A stretch of DNA of 64,000 bases from Streptomyces sp. CB00455 (GCF_001905445.1 NZ_LIVQ01000002.1:496001-560000), one strand, 5' to 3'; counted from the first letter of the stretch, positions 25,501-35,135 are shown. Notes: generated from the sequence alone by a model not told the origin. A program made the numbers and translations.

Positions 25501-25820
25501 GGTTCGAGCCCACGGAAGGCCCACATCAGGTGGTGCTGCTGCTTCGTCTGCTTCGTCTGACGCTTGAATCCGGCACTGGCGGTACCGGCCGCGGCCGCGA
25601 AGCCATAGGCGCCATGCGCCTGGGCTTCAGCTGCCACTACTGCCACCGGTGCCACGGTCGGTCGCTCATTGCGCTCGCTGACCGGAAGGGTCGCCGACAG
25701 GGCGGGGCGGCCAGCGGAAATCGCGGACACACCGGTACCCGGGAAGGAGACGGAACCGAGCAGGCAGGAAGCGTCGACCGAGCGATCGGTCATTTTGGTG
25801 AAGGTCATGAAGCTGGCCAC
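25482..25820 (-). CDS. 112-codon leader ORF of the wblC transcript
   Basis: An ORF inside the wblC leader, starting at GTG with a very strong Shine-Dalgarno (gaggagg, eight bases upstream). It ends 25 bases before the attenuator hairpin. The product would have a basic, Gln/Thr-rich segment near its end (KRQTKQTKQQHH) and no known domain. Its place between the promoter and the terminator marks it as the translated element of the uORF-type attenuation described for whiB7/wblC genes. A stalled ribosome would let transcription read through. Its length is large for an attenuation peptide, so it may also make a stable protein. Confidence 0.75.
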   Translation of the reverse strand: MASFMTFTKMTDRSVDASCLLGSVSFPGTGVSAISAGRPALSATLPVSERNERPTVAPVAVVAAEAQAHGAYGFAAAAGTASAGFKRQTKQTKQQHHLMWAFRGLEPWSDPA

Positions 25821-25937
25821 TGGTCTCGCCTCCTCTCGGCGTCTCGAGGACGGGGCCCGGAGGCCCGTCCCATGCGTATTCGGATAAGTACAGCACGGAT
25901 CCAGGGCTTCGGAGAAGCCACCGTTTCCGTTGCTAAG

Positions 25938-25976
25938 AACCTATGGGGATTCGCTGGGCATGTGCAAACTATTTTT
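25938..25976 (-). promoter_or_regulatory. WblC-type promoter of the wblC transcript
   Basis: On the minus strand, an AT-rich run (aaaaatag) is followed by -35 TTGCAC (25962-25967), an 18-base spacer and -10 TAGGTT (25938-25943). AT-rich DNA directly upstream of the -35 is the known recognition signature of WhiB7/WblC, so this promoter should be autoregulated. The start point would lie near 25930, giving a leader of about 640 bases. Confidence 0.65.
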
Positions 25977-25987
25977 CCGACGAGTTT

Positions 25988-28153
25988 CTACGCGTCGTCA
26001 GACTCTTCGCCCCCGATGTTCCGACCTGCGCAGATGGCCAGGACATCGGCCCCGTACCGGTCGAGCTTGCGGCCGCCCACGCCGGAGATCATCGAGAGCT
26101 CGCCCTCCTCGGTCGGTGCCGCCTCCGCGATGGCCATCAGCGTCTTGTCCGTGAAGACGCAGTAGGCGGGCAGGCCCTGCTCCTTCGACTGCACCGCGCG
26201 CCACTCCCGCAGCCGCTCGTAGAGCCCTTCGTCCATGTCGGACGGGCAGTCCTCGCAGCGCATCAGCTTCAGCTCGCCGGCCTCGGTCAAAGTCTTGCCG
26301 CAGACCCGGCACAGCGAGGGACCGCGGCGGCCCCGCTTGCGGGCCGCACGCTCGCCCGCGAGGCCCGGCCCGCTCCCCGGGGCCAGGGAGCCCGGCCGCA
26401 GGCCGTTCAGGAAGCGGCTGGGGCGTCGGGAAGCCCGGCCGCCCGGGGCACGGGAGAGCGCCCAGGAGAGGGTCAGGTGCAGCCGCGCCCGGGTGACGCC
26501 GACATACAGCAGCCGGCGTTCCTCCTCGACCTGCTCGTCGGTCTTCGCGTAGGTGATCGGCATCATGCCGTCCGTCAGCCCGGCGAGGAACACGGCGTCC
26601 CATTCCAGGCCCTTCGCCGCGTGCAGCGAGGCGAGGGTGACTCCCTGGACGGTCGGGGCGTGCTGGGCGGCCTTGCGCTCGTCCAGTTCGACCGTGAGGT
26701 CGGCGAGGGTGGCTCCGGGGCGGGCCCGGGCGAAGTCCTCGGCGAGCCGCACCAGGGCGGCCAGTGACTCCCACTGGTCGCGCACCGCGCCGGAGCCGGC
26801 CGGCGGCTCATGGGACCAGCCGGTGGAGCTGAGCACGGCGCGGACCTGGGAGCCCAGCTCCACGACGTCGTCCAGCAGCGGGTCGTTGCCTCCGGAACGA
26901 GCAGCTCCGCGCAGCGCGAGGATGGCCTTCTGGACTTCCTGGCGCTCGAAGAACCGTTCGGCTCCGCGCAGCTGGTAGGGGACCCCGGCATCGGCGAGGG
27001 CCTGCTCGTAGACCTCGGACTGGGCGTTGATGCGGTAGAGCACGGCGATCTCGCCGGCCGGGACGCCCGCGGCGATCAGGTCCCGGATCCGTCCGGCCAC
27101 GCCCTCGGCCTCGGCGGGCTCGTCCGGGTACTCGGCGTAGACCGGATCCGGGCCGGTCTCGCGCTGGGAGACCAGCTCCAGGCGGTGCTCGGCGGCCCGG
27201 CCACTGGCCTGGTTCAGCAGGCCGTTGGCGAGGTGGACGACTTGCGGGGTGGAGCGGTAGTCGCGGATCAGCTTGACCACGGTGGCCTGCGGGTAGCGGG
27301 TGCGGAAGTTCAGCAGGTGGTCCGGGGTGGCGCCGGTGAAGGAGTAGATCGTCTGGCTGGCGTCGCCGACGACGCAGAGGCTGTCGCGCTCGCCGAGCCA
27401 CAGGTCCAGCAGTCGCTGCTGGAGGGGGCTGACGTCCTGGTACTCGTCGACGACGAAGTGCTGGTACTGGGCGCGGATCTGCTCGGCGATGTCGTGCCGG
27501 TCCTGGAGGATGCCGACGGTCAGGAGCAGCACGTCCTCGAAGTCGATCACGCCCCGGTCGCGCTTGAGCTGCTCGTACGTCCCGTAGATCTGGGCGATCT
27601 CGGCCAGGTCGCGGGGGGCCTCGCGACCGGACTTGAGGGCGGCCGCCGGATAGTCGGCGGGCACGGTCTGGGTGACCTTGGCCCACTCGATCTCGCCGGT
27701 CACATCGCGCAGCTCGCCCCGGTCGAGGCGGACGCGGCAGCGGGCGCCGGCCTCGGCGACGAACTGGATCTTGCGCTCCAGCAGGCGGGGTACGTCCCCG
27801 CCGACCGCCTTGGGCCAGAAGTACTGGAGCTGCCGCAGGGCGGCGGAGTGGAAGGTCCGGGCCTGGACCCCGCCCGCGCCGAGGCCGCGCAGGCGCCCGC
27901 GCATCTCCCCGGCGGCGCGGTTGGTGAAGGTGACGGCCAGCACACTGGCCGGCATGAGCTGCCCGGACTGGACGCCGTAGGCGATGCGGTGGGTGATCGC
28001 ACGGGTCTTGCCGGTGCCGGCGCCCGCCAGCACGCACACCGGCCCGCGCAGGGTCGTCGCGACCTCGCGCTGCTCCGGGTCGAGGCCCAGGAGCACCGCA
28101 TCGGCCGACTCGGCGGCGGCGGGGAAGGACGGGGAGTGCGTTGCTGCTGTCAC
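25988..28153 (-). CDS. uvrD2: Superfamily I DNA helicase UvrD2, with HRDC domain
   Basis: A 721-residue 3'-5' DNA helicase. The Walker A motif AGAGTGKTRAITHR lies near residue 45, followed by TFTNRAAGEM (motif Ia), VVDEYQDVSPLQ (motif II), GDASQTIYSFTGA (motif III) and VTRARLHL (motif VI). After the motor comes a four-cysteine element (CRVCG...CEDC), then a C-terminal HRDC domain (about residues 640-715). This layout is UvrD2 of actinobacteria, which is essential in mycobacteria. The gene ends just upstream of the wblC promoter, as in M. tuberculosis (Rv3198c / whiB7). Role: DNA repair and fork maintenance. Confidence 0.94.
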   Translation of the reverse strand: MTAATHSPSFPAAAESADAVLLGLDPEQREVATTLRGPVCVLAGAGTGKTRAITHRIAYGVQSGQLMPASVLAVTFTNRAAGEMRGRLRGLGAGGVQARTFHSAALRQLQYFWPKAVGGDVPRLLERKIQFVAEAGARCRVRLDRGELRDVTGEIEWAKVTQTVPADYPAAALKSGREAPRDLAEIAQIYGTYEQLKRDRGVIDFEDVLLLTVGILQDRHDIAEQIRAQYQHFVVDEYQDVSPLQQRLLDLWLGERDSLCVVGDASQTIYSFTGATPDHLLNFRTRYPQATVVKLIRDYRSTPQVVHLANGLLNQASGRAAEHRLELVSQRETGPDPVYAEYPDEPAEAEGVAGRIRDLIAAGVPAGEIAVLYRINAQSEVYEQALADAGVPYQLRGAERFFERQEVQKAILALRGAARSGGNDPLLDDVVELGSQVRAVLSSTGWSHEPPAGSGAVRDQWESLAALVRLAEDFARARPGATLADLTVELDERKAAQHAPTVQGVTLASLHAAKGLEWDAVFLAGLTDGMMPITYAKTDEQVEEERRLLYVGVTRARLHLTLSWALSRAPGGRASRRPSRFLNGLRPGSLAPGSGPGLAGERAARKRGRRGPSLCRVCGKTLTEAGELKLMRCEDCPSDMDEGLYERLREWRAVQSKEQGLPAYCVFTDKTLMAIAEAAPTEEGELSMISGVGGRKLDRYGADVLAICAGRNIGGEESDDA

Positions 28154-28333
28154 CCCGCCATGCTGCCAGGTCCGGTGGGTCGGGCGGGAAAGCTGTCCAC
28201 AGGGCTGCCGTATCCGTCGTACTTACGGGAATGGCCGGGCGGTCCCGTACGTTCGGATTACTCGGACCACCGAGGGCGCCGGGAACGCCCCGGGACGACC
28301 GGGGACACCCAGGACCACGAAGGAGAGCGCAGC

Positions 28334-28594
28334 ATGCAGGACACGGGTTCCGTCACGATGTACAGCACGACCTGGTGCGGTTACTGCCGCCGGCTGAAGA
28401 GCCAGATGGACCGCGAGGGCATCGCGTACAACGAGATCAACATCGAGCTCGACCCGGAGTCCGCCGCGTTCGTGGAGAAGGCCAACGGCGGCAACCAGAC
28501 GGTCCCCACCGTGCTCGTGAAGTCCCCCGCCGGCAACGAGTCCGTGATGACGAACCCGAGCCTTGCGCAGGTCAAGCAGGCCCTCGCCGTCTGA
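28334..28594 (+). CDS. mrx1: Mycoredoxin (glutaredoxin-like thiol oxidoreductase)
   Basis: An 86-residue thioredoxin-fold protein with the active site TWCGYCRRLK (Cys15, Cys18), a conserved TVPTVLV (cis-Pro loop) and length typical of mycoredoxin-1. In actinobacteria it uses mycothiol to reduce mixed disulfides. The Shine-Dalgarno aggagag lies eight bases before the ATG. It is divergent from uvrD2 and convergent with nudC, the arrangement seen in mycobacteria. NrdH-type redoxin is an alternative, but NrdH has a different active-site sequence and sits next to ribonucleotide reductase genes. Confidence 0.92.
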   Translation: MQDTGSVTMYSTTWCGYCRRLKSQMDREGIAYNEINIELDPESAAFVEKANGGNQTVPTVLVKSPAGNESVMTNPSLAQVKQALAV

Positions 28595-28628
28595 GCGCAC
28601 TCCCCGTTCCGGGTGAGCGCCCGCCGGA

Positions 28629-28654
28629 AAGGCCCCCGCCCCGGCGGGGGCCTT
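28629..28654. terminator. Terminator between mycoredoxin and nudC
   Basis: aaggcccccgcc (28629-28640) pairs perfectly with ggcgggggcctt (28643-28654), followed by tctgctg. It can serve both converging genes. Confidence 0.7.
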
Positions 28655-28723
28655 CTGCTGTCCGGGACGACGGCCGCGGGGCGACCCGGCTGCGGCTGTG
28701 GGTGGGTGTGGGTGTGACGAACC

Positions 28724-29653
28724 TTACGCCGACGGCCGCGGCAGGGGTTCGCCGTACCAGAGCTCGACGAGCCGGGCCGCGATGGAGATGCCCGCCGGGG
28801 GCAGGACCTCGCCGGTCCTGATCGCCTCGCGCAGGTCCTCGCGGGAGAACCAGCGGGCTTCTTGGATCTCCTCGCCGTCCACCGTGATCTCGGAGGTCGT
28901 GGCGCGGGCCGTGAAGCCCAGCATCAGGCTGTAGGGGAAGGGCCACGGCTGGCTGGCCACGTACGCGACCTCGCCGACCCGCACGCCCGCCTCCTCCCAG
29001 ACCTCCCGGACGACGGACTGCTCGATCGACTCCCCCGGCTCCACGAAGCCGGCCAGGGTCGAGAAGCGGCCCTCGGGCCAGTGCACCTGGCGGCCCAGCA
29101 GCGCCCGGTCCTGCTCGTCCGTGACCAGCATGATCACGGCCGGGTCGGTGCGCGGGTAGTGCTCGGCGCCGCAGCCCGGGCAGCGGCGGATGTGCCCGGC
29201 CGCCGCGACCACGGTGCGCTCGCCGCAGCGGGAGCAGAAGCGGTGCATGCGCTGCCAGTTCTCCAGCGCCACCGCGTGCACCATCAGCCCGGCGTCGCGC
29301 GGGGACAGCAGCATCCCGGCCTCGCGCAGGCCGGCGGGGCGGGCCGACTGGTCCATGCGGCCCGGCAGCGAGTCCTTCTGGAGGGCGAAGTACCGCACGC
29401 CGTCCTCGTCCGTGCCCAGGAAGTAGCGGTGCGTCTCGGTGACGGGGGCTTCGAAGGCCGGGGTCATCACGATGCCGGTGCCCCCGTCGGGGGTGTCGTC
29501 GACCAGGACCTGGCCGCCGGAGACGACGAAGACGCGGGTCGTCGGATGGCTCCAGGCGGCGGCCAGCCACGCCTCGTCGAGGCGGTGGTGCGCGGCGCGG
29601 TCGATTCCGCTGGGCGCGGCGAGCGAGATCGGGCGCTCGGTACGGGTGCTCAC
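28724..29653 (-). CDS. nudC: NAD+/NADH pyrophosphatase NudC
   Basis: A 309-residue Nudix enzyme. It has the NudC layout: an N-terminal domain, a four-Cys zinc ribbon (CSRCG...CPGCG), the Nudix box GFVEPGESIEQSVVREVWEEAG, and just after it SQPWPFPYSLM, the array that marks NADH-specific members. Known activities are hydrolysis of NADH and removal of NAD caps from RNA. The GTG start has ggaag five bases upstream; the upstream frame extension is not needed. It converges on mycoredoxin, as in mycobacteria. Confidence 0.95.
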   Translation of the reverse strand: MSTRTERPISLAAPSGIDRAAHHRLDEAWLAAAWSHPTTRVFVVSGGQVLVDDTPDGGTGIVMTPAFEAPVTETHRYFLGTDEDGVRYFALQKDSLPGRMDQSARPAGLREAGMLLSPRDAGLMVHAVALENWQRMHRFCSRCGERTVVAAAGHIRRCPGCGAEHYPRTDPAVIMLVTDEQDRALLGRQVHWPEGRFSTLAGFVEPGESIEQSVVREVWEEAGVRVGEVAYVASQPWPFPYSLMLGFTARATTSEITVDGEEIQEARWFSREDLREAIRTGEVLPPAGISIAARLVELWYGEPLPRPSA

Positions 29654-29843
29654 AGGTACTTCCAACTCCCCCGTTGGTTGGGACAAAACCGGGCTCGGCA
29701 AGGCGGGTGCGTACGGGCGCGCGGGGCGCGGGCGCCAGGTCTCTGGCGTCGGGGTGCCCCGGCGCCGGGGTCCGGCGTAGGGCGTGGCATCGGGCGGGTG
29801 GCATCGTGCCCGGCGCCGGGGTTCCGGCGCCGGGCCGGTGGTC

Positions 29844-31253
29844 TCAGGCGGGTGTGCGAGGGGCGGCGGCGGCCAGGTCGCCCCAGAGGTAGGCGACCGT
29901 CTCGACGCCCTTGAGGAGCAGGTCCAGCTCGACCTTCTCGTTCGGCGAGTGCCAGCCGTCGGACGGGACGGAGATGCCGAGGAAGAGCACGGGCGCGTCC
30001 AGCACGTCCTGGAGGTCCGCCGCCGGCCCGGAGCCGCCCTCGCGGGTGAAGCGGATCTTCTGGCCGAAGGCGCGGCCCATGGCCCGGACGACCGACTGCA
30101 GCGCCGGGTGGTCCAGCGGCGTCAGGCACGGGCGGGTCGGGGCGCCGAAGCGGATGGCGTGCCGGATGCCGTCCGGGATCCGTGCCGCGACCCAGTCCCG
30201 GACCGCCGCCTCGACCTCGTACGGGTCCTGCCCGGACACCAGGCGGAACGACAGCTTCAGGTGGGCGGAGGCGGGCACGATGGTCTTGCCGCCGGGGCCC
30301 TGGTAGCCGCCCGCGATGCCGTTGACCTCGGCCGTCGGGCGGGCCCAGACCCGCTCCAGGGTGGAGTACCCGGCCTCGCCGGAGGCCGCGTGGGACTTCG
30401 CCTTACGGAGCCACTCGGACTCGTCGAAGGGAAGCTCGGCGATCAGCGCCCGCTCCGCCCCGGTGAGCTCGGCGATGCCGTCGTAGAAGCCGGGGACGGT
30501 GACCCGCCCCTCGTCGTCGTGCAGGGCCGCGACCAGGCGGGCCGCGACGGTGGCCGGATTGGGCACCGCCCCGCCGAAGGCGCCGGAGTGGATGTCCTGG
30601 TCGGGGCCGTGGAAGTCGATCTCGCAGTCGGCCACGCCGCGCATGCCGGTGCATACGGTGGGGGTGGTCTCGGACCACATGCCGGTATCGGAGACGATCA
30701 CGACGTCGGCGGCGAGTTCGGCGGCGCGGGACTCGACGAGCCCGCGGAAGTGGGGGGAGCCGGACTCCTCCTCGCCCTCCACGACGAGCTTGAGGTTCAC
30801 GGCGGGGGCGGCGGCGCCGGTGGCCGCCAGGTGCGCCCGCACGCCCAGGGTGTGGAAGAAGACCTGACCCTTGTCGTCGGCGGCGCCGCGGCCGTACATC
30901 CGTCCGTCCTTGACGACCGGCTCGAAGGGGTCGGTGTGCCAGCCGTCGGCCATGGCGGCGGGCTGTACGTCGTGGTGCCCGTAGACCAGGACGGTGGGGG
31001 CCTGCGGGTCCTCGCTGGGCCAGTGCGCGAAGACGGCGGGCGCGCCGTCGGTCTCCCAGACCTCGGCGACCGGGAAGCCGGTCTCCTTGAGCTTCACGGC
31101 GAGCCATTCGGCGCTGCGGCGTACGTCGCCCGCGTGCTCGGGCTGGGCCGACACCGAGGGGATGCGCAGCCACTCGGCGAGGTCGTCGAGGAACGCGGCG
31201 CGGTGGGTGTCGATGTACGTACGGACGACGCTGTCCGGCGGGGTGTCGCTCAT
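29844..31253 (-). CDS. M20-family dipeptidase
   Basis: A 469-residue zinc peptidase of the M20 (ArgE/DapE/carnosinase-like) family. Metal-binding motifs: YGHHDVQPA, GRGAADDKGQ, EGEEESGS (catalytic Glu pair), SDTGMW and, near the C-terminus, the last zinc ligand His in SDGWHSPNEKV. The dimerisation domain sits in the middle (about residues 195-360). It most likely cleaves dipeptides in the cytosol. The start MSDTPPDS leaves only ten bases to adnB upstream, so it is probably the last gene of the adnA-adnB unit. Substrate specificity is not readable. Confidence 0.92.
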   Translation of the reverse strand: MSDTPPDSVVRTYIDTHRAAFLDDLAEWLRIPSVSAQPEHAGDVRRSAEWLAVKLKETGFPVAEVWETDGAPAVFAHWPSEDPQAPTVLVYGHHDVQPAAMADGWHTDPFEPVVKDGRMYGRGAADDKGQVFFHTLGVRAHLAATGAAAPAVNLKLVVEGEEESGSPHFRGLVESRAAELAADVVIVSDTGMWSETTPTVCTGMRGVADCEIDFHGPDQDIHSGAFGGAVPNPATVAARLVAALHDDEGRVTVPGFYDGIAELTGAERALIAELPFDESEWLRKAKSHAASGEAGYSTLERVWARPTAEVNGIAGGYQGPGGKTIVPASAHLKLSFRLVSGQDPYEVEAAVRDWVAARIPDGIRHAIRFGAPTRPCLTPLDHPALQSVVRAMGRAFGQKIRFTREGGSGPAADLQDVLDAPVLFLGISVPSDGWHSPNEKVELDLLLKGVETVAYLWGDLAAAAPRTPA

Positions 31254-31263
31254 GCCCACGAGC

Positions 31264-34200
31264 CTATCCGTCCGCCTGCCGATCACCGCGGGTGCCCGAT
31301 TCGCCTTGGAGGATCTGCTCAAGGCGGGCCCGGTCGGGGAGTCCGCGGGGGCGGATCACACGGCCGCTGCGGACGTGCAGGAAGGCCGCCTCGACCCGGT
31401 CGAGCGGGGTGCCGGTGGCTTCCGCCCAGGCGAGGCGGTAGACGGCGAGCTGGAGGGGATCGGCCTCGGTCGTGCGGCCGGTCTTCCAGTCGACGATCTC
31501 GTACGAACCGTCGCCGTTCTTGTACACGGCGTCGATCCGGCCCCGGATGACGCGGCCGGCGAGGGTCAGCTGGACCGGGGCCTCCATGCGGTGGGGCGGC
31601 CGGTCGGCGTACGGGCTGCGCTCGAAGGCGGCCTTGAGGGATTCGAGGTCGGCGGCGTCGGCGACCTCCTGGTCGGAGCCGGGCAGCTCGGTGGCGGGGT
31701 CGAGGACGTCGAGGAGCGGGAGGGGCAGCTCGTCGAAGCGGGACTCGACCCAGGCGTGGAAGCGGGTGCCCTGGCGGGCCGCGGGCTGCGGGGGCTTGGG
31801 CATGGGGCGGGCGAGGTCGCGTACGAAGCCCTGCTCGTCGGCGGCGAGCCGGAGCAGCTGGCTGGCGGAGAGGGCGGCCGGGAGCTCGACGTCGCGGACG
31901 GCCGCGCGGGCACGGCGCAGCTCGCCCTCCAGGGCTTCGAGGTCCCGGTCCCAGGAGGCGATGGCCCGGGCTTCCTCGGGCGTGAGCCGGGTGGCCCCGC
32001 CGGCGGGCGGGATGACGGCCGCAGGGGCGGTGTCCGGGGCTCGGTCCGTGCCCGGAGCTCCGCCGGGGGCCGGGGCTTCGACGGAGGCCGGGCCTCCACT
32101 GGCGGCCGGGGCTCCGTCCGTGCCCGGGGCTCCGCTGTGGTCTGGGGCTCCGCTGTGGTCTGGGGCCGCGCCGGGGGCCCGGTGCGCGGGGCCGTCTGCG
32201 GTCGGGCCGCGCCCGCCGGGGAGGGGCCCGGACGCGGATCGCGGCCACAGGTCGTCATCCCGTGCGGCGGCGGGCGCGCCGGGGTGCGCCGGTGCACCTC
32301 CCGCGCTTCCGGGCCCCGCGGGGAGCGCGGAGGGCTCCGGGCGGGCCGCTGCCGGGTGGCCGGCGGGGTCCGGGTCCCACGGGTCCCCCGGCCAGGGCTC
32401 GTCGTCGTAGGACGGCTCCTCGCAGTCCGGGGGCCACAGGTGGGGATCGTCGTGCTCCGGCGCCGCGGCGGGGGCCGGCGGCCCGGGTGCGTCCTGCGGA
32501 CGCGGCGCGGCGCAGAGGTAGGACTCCACCAGGGCCGCCGCCCGGCGGCGCAGGGTCAGGCTGTGCGCATCCAGCGGGAGCGGCCAGGACAGGTCCTGGG
32601 CGGACGCGCCGGCCAGGGCCGGGTTCTCGGCATCGGGCGCGGGCTCGTCCGCCCATGCCTCGATCTCGCCGAACCCGGCCGCGCAGTGCCCGTACAGCTC
32701 GGTCAGGAAGGCGGAGGGGCCGCGGCGCTTCTTCTGGGTCGGGCCCCACCAGTGCCCCGAGGCCAGCAGCAGGGAGCGGGGCCGGGTGAAGGTGACGTAA
32801 CCCAGGCGCAGCTCCTCGGTGGCCTTGTGCTCCTTGAGGGCGGCCTTGAAGGAGCGCAGGCCCGCCGAGGTCCAGGCCGGATCCGCCGGCAGGGTCGGGG
32901 CGTCGCCGCGCAGGGCGTAGGGCAGCACCTTCGCGTAGGAGGTCCAGGCTTCCGGGGCCTTTTCCTTCGGGAAGGACCCGGCGCACAGGTCGGGGACCAC
33001 GACCACGTCCCACTCCAGCCCTTTGGACTTGTGGGCGGTGAGCACTTTGACCGTGTTCTCGCCGCCCGGCAGGGCATGGTCCAGGCCCTTCTCGTACTGG
33101 GCGGCCGTCCGCAGGAAACCGAGGAAGGCCAGCAGCGAGGCCTCGCCGTCCAGGGCGGCGAAGCCGGCGGCCACATCCATGAACCCGGACAGCGTCTCGC
33201 GGCGGCGGGCCGCCAGCGCGTGCGGGGAGGCGGACAGCTCCACCTCCAGCCCGGTCGCGGACAGCACCCGGTGCAGCACGTCCATCAGGGGATCGGCGAG
33301 CGAGCGCCGAAGGTCGCGCAGTTCCTGCGCGAGGTGCGCGAAGCGGATCCGGGCCTCGGCGGAGAAGGGCAGGTCGTCCGGGGCGTGGCCGGCGCCGTCG
33401 AGGAAGGTCTCCAGGGCGTCGGCCAGCGAGACGATCTCCGCCGGATCCACGCCCTCCACGGCCGCCGCCAGCCGCTCCTGCGGATCCGCGCCGGACGGCG
33501 CCCGGCCGACCAGGAGGCGGGCGCGGCGCCCCAGCAGGGCCAGGTCGCGCGCGCCGATCCGCCAGCGGGGGCCGATGAGGAGCCGGACCAGGGAGGCGTT
33601 GGCGCCCGGGTCCTGCAGTACTTCGCAGACGGCGACCAGGTCCGCGACCTCGGGCAGGTGCAGGAGCCCGGAGAGCCCGACGACCTCCACCGGCACCTCG
33701 CGCGCCACCAGGACGGACTGGATCCGCGCGAAGTCCGCGGCGGACCGGCACAGCACGGCGATCTCGCGGGGCTCGGTGCCCGTGCGGACCAGGTGCGCGA
33801 CGGAGTCCGCGAGCCATTCCATTTCGTCGGCGTGCGTCTGGAGCAGGGCGCACCGGACGAGGCCGGCGCCCTCGGCGCCGGGCGCCGGGCGCAGGGCCTC
33901 CACTCCTTCGTGCAGGGCGCGCAGCGGGGCGGCGAGCCCGTTGGCCAGGTCGAGCAGCCGGCCGCCGCTGCGCCGGTTCTCGCTGAGGGAATAGCGGGTC
34001 GCGGGGGTCCCGTCGGCGTAAGGAAAGTGCTCGGGGAAGTCGTCCAGGTTGGCCACGGAGGCGCCGCGCCAGCCGTAGATGGCCTGGCAGGGGTCGCCGA
34101 CGGCGGTGACGGCGTGCCCGCTGCCCGCGCCGAAGAGGCCGGAGAGCAGCAGCCGCTGCGCGACGGAGGTGTCCTGGTACTCGTCGAGCAGAACCACCCG

Positions 34201-35010
34201 GAACTCCTCGCGCAGCAGCGCCCCGACCTCTGGCCGGGTGGTGGCGAGCTGCGCGGAGAGGGCTATCTGGTCGCTGAAGTCGAAGAGGTCGCGGGAGCGT
34301 TTGGCGGCGCGGTAGCGCGCGACGAGCTCCAGCAGTTCCAGGCGGCCGCGCACGGCCTCGGGGACCTTGCGCAGGTCGTCGTTGGTGAGTCGGGCGTCGG
34401 CGAGCTCGCCGAGCAGCCCGGTGTCGTACGTGCGCAGCCGTGCGGGCTCCACCAGGTGCTCGGAGAGTTCGGCATCGAGCGCGAGGAGGTCGCTGACCAG
34501 GTCGGGGAGGGACTTGGTGAGCGAGGGGTAGGGGCCGGGGGCCTCGCGCAGCACCTTGGCGGCGAGCTGGAAGCGGGTGGCGTCGGCGAGCAGCCGGGAG
34601 CTGGGCTCCAGGCCGATGCGCAGCCCGTGGTCCTTCAGGAGCTGGCCGGCGAAGGCGTGGTAGGTCGAGATGCGGGGCTCGCCGCCGGCCGTCTCGGCCT
34701 CGGCGGGAGAGGGGTCCGGGTCGGTGATGCCGGCCCGCGCCAGCGCCTTGCGCACCCGCTCGGACAGCTCGCCGGCCGCCTTGTTGGTGAAGGTCAGGCC
34801 GAGGACCTGCTCGGGCGCGACCACGCCGGTGCCGACCAGCCAGACCACGCGGGCGGCCATGACGGTGGTCTTGCCGGATCCGGCTCCGGCGACGATGACC
34901 TGCGGGGCGGGCGGGGCGGTGACGCAGGCCAGCTGTTCGGGCGTGAAGGGGATGCCGAGGAGCTCCTTGAGCTGCTCGGCATCGGTGAGGACGGACGGAC
35001 GCGCGGACAC
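31264..35010 (-). CDS. adnB: ATP-dependent helicase-nuclease, AdnB-type
   Basis: A 1248-residue UvrD-like motor joined to a RecB-type nuclease. Motor motifs: AGAGSGKTTVMAARV near residue 40, LTFTNKAAGEL, LLDEYQDTSVAQ, GDPCQAIYGWRGA and VTFTRPRSLLL. Between motor and nuclease is a long low-complexity Pro/Ala/Gly region (about residues 830-1010). The C-terminal PD-(D/E)xK nuclease has GRIDAVYKNG and EIVDWKTG. Together with the gene upstream it should form the AdnAB complex that resects double-strand DNA ends in actinobacteria. The GTG start is preceded by a short GC-rich gap. An open frame to 37032 is an artefact of GC-rich sequence. The A/B naming follows gene order. Confidence 0.9.
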   Translation of the reverse strand: MSARPSVLTDAEQLKELLGIPFTPEQLACVTAPPAPQVIVAGAGSGKTTVMAARVVWLVGTGVVAPEQVLGLTFTNKAAGELSERVRKALARAGITDPDPSPAEAETAGGEPRISTYHAFAGQLLKDHGLRIGLEPSSRLLADATRFQLAAKVLREAPGPYPSLTKSLPDLVSDLLALDAELSEHLVEPARLRTYDTGLLGELADARLTNDDLRKVPEAVRGRLELLELVARYRAAKRSRDLFDFSDQIALSAQLATTRPEVGALLREEFRVVLLDEYQDTSVAQRLLLSGLFGAGSGHAVTAVGDPCQAIYGWRGASVANLDDFPEHFPYADGTPATRYSLSENRRSGGRLLDLANGLAAPLRALHEGVEALRPAPGAEGAGLVRCALLQTHADEMEWLADSVAHLVRTGTEPREIAVLCRSAADFARIQSVLVAREVPVEVVGLSGLLHLPEVADLVAVCEVLQDPGANASLVRLLIGPRWRIGARDLALLGRRARLLVGRAPSGADPQERLAAAVEGVDPAEIVSLADALETFLDGAGHAPDDLPFSAEARIRFAHLAQELRDLRRSLADPLMDVLHRVLSATGLEVELSASPHALAARRRETLSGFMDVAAGFAALDGEASLLAFLGFLRTAAQYEKGLDHALPGGENTVKVLTAHKSKGLEWDVVVVPDLCAGSFPKEKAPEAWTSYAKVLPYALRGDAPTLPADPAWTSAGLRSFKAALKEHKATEELRLGYVTFTRPRSLLLASGHWWGPTQKKRRGPSAFLTELYGHCAAGFGEIEAWADEPAPDAENPALAGASAQDLSWPLPLDAHSLTLRRRAAALVESYLCAAPRPQDAPGPPAPAAAPEHDDPHLWPPDCEEPSYDDEPWPGDPWDPDPAGHPAAARPEPSALPAGPGSAGGAPAHPGAPAAARDDDLWPRSASGPLPGGRGPTADGPAHRAPGAAPDHSGAPDHSGAPGTDGAPAASGGPASVEAPAPGGAPGTDRAPDTAPAAVIPPAGGATRLTPEEARAIASWDRDLEALEGELRRARAAVRDVELPAALSASQLLRLAADEQGFVRDLARPMPKPPQPAARQGTRFHAWVESRFDELPLPLLDVLDPATELPGSDQEVADAADLESLKAAFERSPYADRPPHRMEAPVQLTLAGRVIRGRIDAVYKNGDGSYEIVDWKTGRTTEADPLQLAVYRLAWAEATGTPLDRVEAAFLHVRSGRVIRPRGLPDRARLEQILQGESGTRGDRQADG

Positions 35011-35135
35011 GTGAAAGAGGCTAGCCGCCCCCGCCGACAGTCCTGCCCGCCCGGCCACGCCCTCGGCCTCGGCGGGCTCGTGCGGCCGCCCACCCGCCGG
35101 GCCCGGCCGGCCGCCCTGCCGCTCGTCCGGTCCGT

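Noticed and set aside
24590..25513. 307-codon minus-strand ORF spanning the wblC region
   Set aside because: Only its last 109 codons look like protein and begin with an ATG overlapping the wblC stop. The rest runs through wblC in another frame.
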